A stretch of DNA of 9,096 nucleotides from a candidate division GN15 bacterium (GTDB taxonomy: Bacteria > Zixibacteria > MSB-5A5 > GN15 > FEB-12), in assembly GCA_014729205.1 (NCBI GenBank), contig WJKG01000271.1:1-9096 (forward strand). The letters are read 5' to 3'. Positions 1 through 5,871 of this stretch are shown here, piece by piece. The first letter of the stretch is position 1; every line of letters starts with the position of its first letter. The notes beneath the pieces are model-generated. The model was not told the origin of the DNA. It did no database searches and saw nothing but the letters and a program-made list of their open reading frames with translations. A program made the position numbers and the translations under genes.

Positions 1-668
1 CCCATACCCCGGTAGGCCGATGCCATATCCGGATTGTCAACCTTCTGCAGGATCACGCTCTCATCATCAGCCATTCCGCGGAGCGACTCCGCCAGCTCAC
101 CGGTCTCGGATGTGGTCACCCGAACCGTCAACTCCTCATGATAGCTCAGCTCACCGGTTGTCGGTACGTACTGAACCGGCTGGAGTTTGAGTACCAGCAC
201 CCGGTACCCGCGCAGCACCTGAGTACCAACCATCTCTGATCGGCTCGACGGAAACGCGGCCGAGGATCCATAGATGGCAAAATCCGGCTCCGGTGCCGCG
301 ATAGTCGTCGGTGGCTCTGATAGTTTGTAGGGCTTCTCCACAGGAACAATGTAGTAGCCGTCACCCAGCAAGCGTGCATCCGATGCGACAACTTCTACAT
401 CTTCCACGACAGCTCCCGGCGGCAGCAGGATCCGGGCGCTTCGTGCCGGAAGTGCCGGCTGCCCGATCTGACCGCCAACAGGGGCGTTCTCCATGGTAAT
501 AACATCGAAGGTCTCCCCCGCTACCGTAACCTGGTCGATTGCGGGTCGGTCGAAGCGATAATCCACAACGACCTCACCGGCCAGCGCTACCGATGTCAGC
601 ACGAGCAACATCAAACCGACAAGAGCAACGGGATGGAGATACGAAAACAGGCGTTCTCTCTGGTGCAT
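1..668 (-). CDS. Secreted gingipain-like (peptidase family C25) protein, N-terminal part, cut by the left window edge
   Basis: The gene reads leftward from an ATG at 668-666, preceded by a strong ribosome site (AAGGAGAGG, 5 nt before the start). It stays open for 222 codons to the window edge. Residues 1-30 form a Sec signal peptide: a charged start (MHQRER), a hydrophobic core, and a likely cut after ALA-30. The following stretch resembles the propeptide of C25 (gingipain-type) cysteine peptidases: GQPALPARSARILLPPG at 69-85, a 'GYYIVPVEKP' segment near 104-113, Y133 with 'FPSS', then LRGYRVLVLKLQPVQYVP (152-169) and TGELSYHEELTVRV (171-184). In known relatives this domain keeps the enzyme inactive during export and is cleaved off. 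The catalytic Cys/His domain would lie beyond the left edge and is not seen, so peptidase activity is inferred. A C25-like protein without catalytic residues (for example a PorU-like one) is possible. Confidence 0.8.
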   Translation of the reverse strand, partial: MHQRERLFSYLHPVALVGLMLLVLTSVALAGEVVVDYRFDRPAIDQVTVAGETFDVITMENAPVGGQIGQPALPARSARILLPPGAVVEDVEVVASDARLLGDGYYIVPVEKPYKLSEPPTTIAAPEPDFAIYGSSAAFPSSRSEMVGTQVLRGYRVLVLKLQPVQYVPTTGELSYHEELTVRVTTSETGELAESLRGMADDESVILQKVDNPDMASAYRGM

Positions 669-1179
669 ATGAACCTCTCCTTGGACTGAGCAGAATCCGG
701 GCAGGCGCCACCGACAACCGTACGTGCCTCTGCGTATGAAAAGAACATGTGGGTAGGAAGATTGTGGTACGCGACCCATTGAGCTGCAACCGTGGCGTCA
801 GATTCTGCTGGCTGTATTGACTTGTACTCTTCTATCATAGTACTCAATTCCAATTTATCCAACCAAAAAACCGGACAAATCCGTCTACTTGGCCGGGCAG
901 TGACACCAACTGCCGCATCAGGAAGTACCTCCAGCGGTCTATCCCGCCGGCCAGCCGCGAGCCAGATGCACAACGGAGCAGCAAAGCGCTGACTCGCACG
1001 CAGGCAATTCACCCTAAGATGTTGCCAGACAGCATATTAAGAGTAAGCCCTAATTGCTGATAAAGGGGATTGTATTTAGTCAGTATTTGCTTGGGGATGT
1101 ACCCAATAGTGCCGATACAATGAACAGATGGACAGTACACTAAGGACTCGGGAAGCGCGCACCACCGGCACTTGCTGCT
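669..1179. other. Divergent intergenic region between the C25-like gene and the histidine kinase
   Basis: No convincing gene lies in these 511 bases: the short open frames on both strands lack recognisable protein character. The region must hold both divergent promoters. On the plus strand a good -10 (TACAAT, 1116-1121) lies about 60 bases before the kinase, but the only -35-like hexamer (TTGGGG, 1091-1096) is weak and 19 bases away. An imperfect hairpin spans 1030-1059: CAGCA and ATTA pair with TAAT and TGCTG, with one bulged T and an 11-base loop. It could be an operator or a leader structure. An ATG at 1120 is in the kinase reading frame but is closed by TAA at 1141-1143. Confidence 0.5.
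834..862 (-). promoter_or_regulatory. Candidate sigma70 promoter for the leftward C25-like gene
   Basis: On the minus strand TTGGAT (862-857) is followed after exactly 17 bases by TATGAT (839-834), which matches the -10 consensus at five of six positions. Transcription would start near 827 and leave a leader of about 160 nt before the ATG at 668. No other good pair was seen upstream of this gene. The call rests on motif match only. Confidence 0.4.
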
Positions 1180-4131
1180 TTGCGCTCCCTCGTCAAAACC
1201 AGCGGCAGAGAGCTTGACGTGTCCCTTTCGGCCCGACAACAGATCCAAATCCTCTTCTTCGTGATGGCCGCCATCGCCCTCGGCACGCTTGGTACCATCA
1301 TCGTCAAGCAAACCAAGTCACAACTGTATGCCGGCCTGCACCGACAGGCCCTCAGCATGTCCTCGGTATTGGAAGCCAATATCGAACACAGCCTGAGGTA
1401 CCATCATCGGGAGTTTGTTCACGAGACGGCCGAGAGCGCCTTCAGCGACTCACTGCTCGTGGCACTGTGCATATGTGACGAACACGGCAACGAAGTATAC
1501 TCTCATTCCCGCACGCACCTTCCCACAGACCTCGACGATCTGTGCACCTATTCCGACACGTCGGTTTCAGAGCGCATTGGCAATCTGATAGTCGCCTCGA
1601 AAGGCATACGCGCCGATGACCAGCCCGTAGGACAACTCTGGGTAGCCCTGTCCACCGATAAGGTACAGGCACAGGTCCGCTCAGTAGCCATTCTGACTGG
1701 CTTGACAGCCCTTATCCTGCTCGTCCTGGCACCACTGGCCGGTGGATACGTCGCCGGACGCTTCATTGCACCAGTGAGATCGTTCGAGGAAGCTGCTCAA
1801 CGCCTCGCCGTTGGCGACCTGGAAATGCCAATAACAACCGATAACCTGCACCGGGACTTCCAGCCCCTCGGCGAGGCCTTTAACCGCATGCAGATATCAC
1901 TTAAGAAGGCCTTCGCCGAATTGCATGCAACCCGCAGCCACCTCGAAGAGAGCGTCAAGGAACGAACTGTCGAATTAGAAAGAGAAATCGCCGAGCGACG
2001 CCGCTCAGAAGCCGAACGTGTCGAACGACTCCGGCGTATCCAGCGGCAGCAGTCAGCTCTGGTCAAACTCTTCGTCAGCAAAGTTGTCGCCGAGGGAGAT
2101 CTGCAGCGGGCCGCACGGTTGATAACCGAGGCCTCCTCAGAAGCCCTCCATGTCGAACGCGTCAGTATTTGGCTTCTCAATAAAGAAGCCAGCGAACTCG
2201 AATGCCTCGATCTATTTGAGGCCGGTGCGACATCGCACTCCAGCTCCATCGTTCTCAGATCCCGCGACTACCCGAGATACTTCCAGGCAATCTGTACCGA
2301 CCGCACCATCGACGCCGCCGATGCACCAACTGACCCCAGAACCTCGGAATTCGCCGAAACCTACCTGCGTCCTGCGGGGATCGCCTCGCTGCTCGATGCA
2401 CCCATTCGAGCCTCAGGCGATGTCATTGGTGTCGTCTGCTTCGAGCACGTGGGCGAATCCAGACCCTGGTGGTCCGACGAAATCACGTTCGCCAGCGCCA
2501 TCGCGGATCAGATATCCCAGCTGATAATGCACGCCGAACGAACTAAGGTAGAAAAGGCCATCCGCGAGAGCGAAGCCAGATATCGTACACTCTTCGATAC
2601 CGCCTATGACGCCATATTCCTGATGAAGGACGACTCCTTCATCGACTGCAACTGGCAAACACTGCAGATGTTCAAGTGTGGCCGAAAGGACATTCTCCGG
2701 CATTCCCCGGACCGATTCTCACCCGCGCTGCAACCCGATGGTCGCCCTTCTCGCGAAAAAGCACTCGAGCAAATCTATGCTGCCCTCAACGGCGAGCCTC
2801 AGTTCTTTGAGTGGACACACCGGCGATTCGATGGCGAGGATTTCCCGGCCGAAGTCAGCTTGAACCGAATGGAACTCGACGGCGAGCTTTTCCTTCTGGC
2901 CATCGTCCGAGATATCAGCGAACGCAAGAAGGCCGAGGAACAGCAACGACAGCTGCAAGAAAAGCTTGAGCGCTCCCAGCGTATGGAGTCACTGGGCGTA
3001 CTCGCCGGCGGCGTGGCCCACGATCTGAACAACATGCTCGGACCACTTGTCGGCTACCCGGAACTGATCGCCATGAAGCTGCCCGATGACAGCCCCATCC
3101 GCGGCCAGGTGGACCGTATCGGCAAGTCCGCCAAAGACGCTGCCGACGTTATCCAGGACCTGCTGACCATGGCGCGGCGAGGTCGATACAGCATGTCACC
3201 AACCAATATCAACGATGTCATCCGTTCCTATCTCGATACGCCCTCCTTCGAACAGATGACAGCCTCGCATCCCGATATCAAGATTCACTGCGAGCTCGAC
3301 GACAACATTGGAGCTGTCGCCGGATCCGCACCGCACCTGGCCAAGGTGATCATGAACCTCATGGTCAACGCCTGCGATGCCATGCCCGAGGGTGGCGATC
3401 TCACGGTCCGTACCCAGCAACGTTTCCTCCATGCCCTCGACAGCGGCCACTCACGCATTCCGACCGGCAACTACGTCGTCGTCACCGTCAAAGATACCGG
3501 CTCCGGTATCGCCAAGGAGGACCTGGACAAGATATTCGAGCCATACTACTCCAAGAAAAAGATGGGGCGCTCCGGCAGCGGCCTCGGTCTGGCCGTCGTC
3601 TATGGAATCGTGAAAGACCACAGCGGCTACTACGATGTCTTCTCCACCCTGGGCGAAAGCACCACCTTCGTGCTCTATTTCCCGGTCACGCTCGATAAAG
3701 TCGACGCTCCCGCTGTTGAAGAAGTCGAACCCAGCGGCTCCGAGTCAATCCTCGTCGTCGACGATATGGAAGAACAGCGAGATATCGCCAAAGGCCTCAT
3801 CGGCAGCTACGGTTACAACGTCATAACCGCCTCCACCGGCGAGGAAGCCGTCGAGATTGTCAAGTCCCGCCAGGTCGACCTCGTCGTCCTCGACATGATC
3901 CTCGGACACGGTCTGGACGGTCTGGACACCTACCAGCAAATCCTGGCCATCCGCCCCGGTCAGAAAGCCCTGATTGTCAGTGGTTTTTCGGCCACCGATC
4001 GTGTCAATCAGACCCTGGAGCTCGGTGCTGGCCGGTACATCCGCAAGCCCTACGACCGCGAAACGATCGGCCGTGCTATCCGTACCGAACTCGACTCCCC
4101 GCGCCAACAACCCGCCCGTAGCATCTCGTAG
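1180..4131 (+). CDS. Membrane hybrid sensor histidine kinase (sensor-HAMP-GAF-PAS-HisKA-HATPase-receiver), orphan
   Basis: This 983-residue sensor kinase should autophosphorylate on His and pass phosphate to its own receiver. Domains: TM1 about 22-42; extracytoplasmic loop about 43-168; TM2 about 169-192; HAMP about 190-245; coiled coil about 240-290; GAF about 294-452; PAS about 461-580 ending [10 protein letters not shown]; HisKA with phospho-acceptor H614 in GGVAHDLNN; HATPase with N730 (NLMVNACDA), DTGSGI (772-777), FEPYYSKK and GSGLGLA (799-805); receiver about 855-970 with acid pair D861/D862, phospho-acceptor D905, S934 and K956. All catalytic residues are present. There is no HPt or output domain and no adjacent response regulator, so its partner is unknown. 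The start is uncertain: the first in-frame start after the TAA at 1141 is TTG at 1180, without a clear ribosome site. GTG at 1219, just before TM1 and preceded by a weak AGAGAG, is an equally good choice. The loop is rich in His and Cys. Confidence 0.93.
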   Translation: MRSLVKTSGRELDVSLSARQQIQILFFVMAAIALGTLGTIIVKQTKSQLYAGLHRQALSMSSVLEANIEHSLRYHHREFVHETAESAFSDSLLVALCICDEHGNEVYSHSRTHLPTDLDDLCTYSDTSVSERIGNLIVASKGIRADDQPVGQLWVALSTDKVQAQVRSVAILTGLTALILLVLAPLAGGYVAGRFIAPVRSFEEAAQRLAVGDLEMPITTDNLHRDFQPLGEAFNRMQISLKKAFAELHATRSHLEESVKERTVELEREIAERRRSEAERVERLRRIQRQQSALVKLFVSKVVAEGDLQRAARLITEASSEALHVERVSIWLLNKEASELECLDLFEAGATSHSSSIVLRSRDYPRYFQAICTDRTIDAADAPTDPRTSEFAETYLRPAGIASLLDAPIRASGDVIGVVCFEHVGESRPWWSDEITFASAIADQISQLIMHAERTKVEKAIRESEARYRTLFDTAYDAIFLMKDDSFIDCNWQTLQMFKCGRKDILRHSPDRFSPALQPDGRPSREKALEQIYAALNGEPQFFEWTHRRFDGEDFPAEVSLNRMELDGELFLLAIVRDISERKKAEEQQRQLQEKLERSQRMESLGVLAGGVAHDLNNMLGPLVGYPELIAMKLPDDSPIRGQVDRIGKSAKDAADVIQDLLTMARRGRYSMSPTNINDVIRSYLDTPSFEQMTASHPDIKIHCELDDNIGAVAGSAPHLAKVIMNLMVNACDAMPEGGDLTVRTQQRFLHALDSGHSRIPTGNYVVVTVKDTGSGIAKEDLDKIFEPYYSKKKMGRSGSGLGLAVVYGIVKDHSGYYDVFSTLGESTTFVLYFPVTLDKVDAPAVEEVEPSGSESILVVDDMEEQRDIAKGLIGSYGYNVITASTGEEAVEIVKSRQVDLVVLDMILGHGLDGLDTYQQILAIRPGQKALIVSGFSATDRVNQTLELGAGRYIRKPYDRETIGRAIRTELDSPRQQPARSIS

Positions 4132-4146
4132 TTTCCATGTCCTCAC

Positions 4147-4167
4147 AACAGCCTGGAGCTGTTTCGT
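4147..4167 (+). terminator. Weak candidate terminator after the histidine kinase
   Basis: Sixteen bases past the stop codon, AACAGC (4147-4152) pairs with GCTGTT (4158-4163) around a 5-base loop, followed by only a short T run (TTTCG). The stem is short and the tail poor, so it may be inefficient. No better hairpin lies directly behind the kinase. Confidence 0.3.
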
Positions 4168-4328
4168 AAACTATTAGAAGACAACAGATTACTCAGCCCC
4201 CAGCAATTCTTCACTGCTTTCTGACAGGAACTGCACTTTCGGGAAACAATGCCACGGCATGATCCGTTCTTGACAGGTACACAGCGGTGAAACCAGGCCC
4301 GATTAGGGGCCAGACCGACTGTTTAAAC

Positions 4329-4356
4329 TTGATATTGAAGTAAATGGACATATTTT
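4329..4356 (+). promoter_or_regulatory. Candidate sigma70 promoter for the DUF5335-like gene
   Basis: TTGATA (4329-4334) and TATTTT (4351-4356) are separated by 16 bases in an AT-rich stretch, which puts a start near 4363 and a leader of about 70 nt. The -10 matches four of six consensus positions. The placement just upstream of a gene with a good ribosome site supports the call. Confidence 0.4.
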
Positions 4357-4431
4357 ATCCACTGAATTGCACTGCTACAGTGGTAATTGGATCCGATCTG
4401 AAGGCTTGAGAACAGTCTTTCGGGAGGCGAG

Positions 4432-4923
4432 ATGAAAAAGGAAGTTACTCGTAATCGGTGGTCGCGCTTCTGCAAACAGTTTAGCGCTACCAATCAGTTT
4501 CGGCGGATGACTCTCTCCGTCAAAAGCGGCAAAGGGCGGGCAACCATCACCAGCGACCAGCGCCCCTTCCTGGGTGTTATGATAGAGAAAAAGAACCGCA
4601 AGATCGACAAAATCCAGTTCTTTGCCGGACGCAGCGCTGCCGATACCGTCAGCGAACCCGTCTTCGAAATCAGCCAGCCCAGTCGCTTCGTCGTCGAACG
4701 CGACAAAGCAGGCATGGACACCAGGTTGACCGTGGAATCAAACGACGGCTCCAAAGCACAACTGGAACTTGTCGGCACCGGTCGCGAGGAAGGCTATGAG
4801 TCCTTCGTGCGCGATGTGGCCTATTCACTGTACCAGCAACGCGGCAACGACGGCGCCGACCTCGATGACTGGCTTACCGCCGAAAAAATCATCCAGGACT
4901 CGAGCACCGTCTTCACCCGGTAG
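4432..4923 (+). CDS. Small cytoplasmic protein: DUF5335-like domain with DUF2934-like C-terminal tail
   Basis: This 163-residue protein starts at an ATG with GGAGG four bases upstream. It has no signal peptide or membrane segment. Residues about 3-117 look like the DUF5335 family: an opening 'VTRNRWSRFCKQFS' helix, a strand-rich middle (PFLGVMIEKKNRKIDKIQFFAGR), then 'VFEISQPSRFVVERDKAGMD' and a closing 'LTVESNDGSKAQLEL'. Residues about 120-155 (FVRDVAYSLYQQRG, then DLDDWLTAEKII) match the short DUF2934 pattern of AY.LY..RG followed by DL.DWL.AE. Both families are uncharacterised, so no function can be given. Members are often single-domain, and the join in one reading frame is the notable point. 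It appears monocistronic, flanked by its own promoter candidate and a downstream terminator. Both family names come from memory of the sequence patterns and need a profile search. Confidence 0.8.
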   Translation: MKKEVTRNRWSRFCKQFSATNQFRRMTLSVKSGKGRATITSDQRPFLGVMIEKKNRKIDKIQFFAGRSAADTVSEPVFEISQPSRFVVERDKAGMDTRLTVESNDGSKAQLELVGTGREEGYESFVRDVAYSLYQQRGNDGADLDDWLTAEKIIQDSSTVFTR

Positions 4924-5088
4924 AGAAAAACCTGACGAAAGAGTACCGACAAGGTCAATCATATTCCATTCTGTCAGCGTAACACCTGACAGAACGTGCA
5001 TAGCCTTTGTTCCCCAAAGGTGATAATTGCCGGTTGCCTGACAGGTCATCGAGAGGTGATCTGGGCGGTGATCAGGTAACCGGTCACC
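4924..5088 (+). other. Structured 3' region with several hairpins before the terminator
   Basis: The 165 bases behind the DUF5335-like gene hold no gene but several inverted repeats. One is a perfect 9-bp stem (TTCTGTCAG 4969-4977 with CTGACAGAA 4986-4994, 8-base loop). Another is a 6-bp stem (CCTTTG 5004-5009 with CAAAGG 5015-5020, 5-base loop). A third is a 7-bp stem with one G-T pair (CAGGTCA near 5040-5046 with TGATCTG near 5056-5063). None has a T tract. They may stabilise the 3' end of the mRNA or belong to a small RNA released from it. Confidence 0.4.
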
Positions 5089-5128
5089 AGAGCGGGAGTC
5101 GATGTTTCGGCTCCCGCTCTATTCTTTT
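5089..5128 (+). terminator. Intrinsic terminator downstream of the DUF5335-like gene
   Basis: AGAGCGGGAG (5089-5098) pairs perfectly with CTCCCGCTCT (5111-5120). Three more inner pairs (one of them T-G) give a 13-bp stem with a 6-base loop, followed by the T-rich tail ATTCTTTTC. It lies about 165 bases after the stop codon and probably ends that transcript. Confidence 0.7.
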
Positions 5129-5132
5129 CACT

Positions 5133-5171
5133 CCGAAACAACTGAAACAAACCCGTTCCACGCCGAAACAA
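5133..5171 (+). repeat. Three short CYGAAACAA direct repeats
   Basis: CCGAAACAA occurs at 5133-5141 and 5163-5171, and CTGAAACAA at 5142-5150 directly abuts the first copy. The terminator loop just upstream (TGTTTCGG, 5103-5110) is the reverse complement of CCGAAACA. The role is unknown, and short A-rich repeats can arise by chance. Confidence 0.35.
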
Positions 5172-5285
5172 TCCCCACCTGCAATGCCTTCCCCCCCTCC
5201 GGTGGCTATCAGCGAAAATCCCCCTGATACCAAGCAATTATACGATTTCTGTCTTTTTTCTGCGGTTTGGCAACAGCCTTGCTCT

Positions 5286-5505
5286 TATAGAGTGTAACCG
5301 TCGCAACGAGCAAAGGACTGCTGGGGGGAAGACGGAAGAAAGAAAAGAGGGGCGTCAAGTGGGGGCGCCTTGGAATGGCTGCGGCAGGCTCCCGAGGCCG
5401 AGAGCTTGCCGGCACAACAGGAGCTTAGGGAATTCAAGACTCTTCTAAGCTTGCAGCCGCGAACAGCCCGATAACTATGGCCGGCATAGATCGGGCTGTT
5501 TTTTT
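5286..5505 (+). ncRNA. Candidate structured small RNA with three-way junction and terminator
   Basis: No protein frame here looks real, yet the stretch is packed with pairing that ends in a textbook terminator. CCGTC (5298-5302) pairs with GACGG (5331-5335) around AGCA/TGCT (5309-5312/5319-5322). GGCTGC (5377-5382) pairs with GCAGCC (5453-5458) and encloses two hairpins that abut its two strands: 5383-5391 with 5402-5410 (9 bp, one G-T) and 5421-5428 with 5445-5452 (8 bp, one G-T). This forms a compact three-way junction. The terminator at 5462-5505 follows. The 5' end is a guess from TATAGA at 5286-5291; the nearest -35-like TTGGCA (5267-5272) is only 13 bases away. A new sigma70 promoter starts downstream at 5634, so this looks like a separate transcript rather than the leader of the next gene. 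It does not match the tmRNA, RNase P, SRP or 6S patterns I know. A 3' UTR of an upstream transcript is an alternative. Confidence 0.45.
5462..5505 (+). terminator. Strong intrinsic terminator with seven-T tract
   Basis: AACAGCCCGAT (5462-5472) pairs perfectly with ATCGGGCTGTT (5490-5500). Past a 2-base bulge, CTATG pairs with CATAG around a GCCGG loop. Seven T residues (5499-5505) follow. The T tract is only on this side, so it ends a rightward transcript, although no protein gene lies within 500 bases upstream. Confidence 0.9.
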
Positions 5506-5633
5506 GTCTGTTCTGACCCGAGCACCATGCTCACTCCCCCCGCTCCAGCTACCAGCCAAATCACCCGAAAATAAACAAAGGAGGCCATGGCTACGTCATC
5601 TATATCAAAGGCATACCAAAGGTGATTACGCAA

Positions 5634-5661
5634 TTGACAAAAACCGAATCTTTGGTATATT
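5634..5661 (+). promoter_or_regulatory. Sigma70 promoter of the large secreted protein gene
   Basis: A perfect TTGACA (5634-5639) and TATATT (5656-5661, five of six consensus positions) are separated by 16 bases in the only AT-rich patch of this gap. It lies downstream of the terminator at 5462-5505 and upstream of the 5872 gene, with no competing start. Transcription would begin near 5668. Confidence 0.75.
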
Positions 5662-5667
5662 TTCACC

Positions 5668-5871
5668 GTAGAGTAGGGTTGTGGGAATTCGGCCCTGTTC
5701 GGTCCCTGAAGTGCCGGCAATCCCCACAAGCTCAAGAGCGCGTCCGCCAACGTTCTTGTCAGTACTGTCCAACGCAGAAACTGCACATAGGCCGCATAAC
5801 TATGGCCCGCAATACGATATGTAGCGCAATACTACCAGTACTAATACCCCTGTCCTAAGAGGAGAGAGTCC
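5668..5871 (+). other. Long (about 200 nt) 5' leader of the secreted dockerin-like protein gene
   Basis: Between the promoter and the start codon lie about 200 bases with no convincing gene. The segment 5796-5811 repeats 15 of 16 bases of the loop region of the upstream terminator (5471-5486). CATAG (5786-5790) can pair with CTATG (5800-5804) around a 9-base loop. The ribosome site AAGAGGAGAGAG ends 4 bases before the ATG. I recognise no known riboswitch class. Confidence 0.45.

Larger units (their letters stand above)
4132..4431. other. Intergenic region between kinase and DUF5335-like gene
   Basis: No gene was found in these 300 bases. Besides the weak hairpin behind the kinase, it holds a small inverted repeat (ATGCC/GGCAT with a 2-base centre, 4249-4260) that could be an operator half-site pair. 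It also carries two copies of TGACAGG (4222-4228 and 4271-4277), a motif that recurs downstream of the next gene. A promoter candidate sits at 4329-4356. Confidence 0.5.

Noticed and set aside
611..1012. Minus-strand frame of 133 codons upstream of the C25-like gene
   Set aside because: It overlaps the signal-peptide region of the C25-like gene in another frame, spans the promoter candidate, and has no protein-like character.
4270..4298. Perfect TTGACA at 4270-4275 as a -35 element
   Set aside because: The DNA 15-19 bases downstream is CCAGGCCC-like, with no -10 match; the 4329-4356 pair is better.
5007..5297. Plus-strand frame of 96 codons in the gap before the structured RNA
   Set aside because: It crosses the terminator at 5089-5120, is rich in Pro/Ser/Thr/Gln from C-rich DNA, and lacks a ribosome site.
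5286..5505. Structured segment as tmRNA, RNase P RNA, SRP RNA, 6S RNA or a tRNA
   Set aside because: No tRNA-like ends or CCA, no RNase P core motifs, no SRP tetraloop hairpin, and not a single long bulged stem as in 6S RNA.
5577..5625. Mini-frame of 12 codons with AAAGGAGG just before its ATG (5587)
   Set aside because: The ribosome site is only 2 bases from the ATG. The frame lies between a terminator and the promoter at 5634, so it would not be on either transcript.
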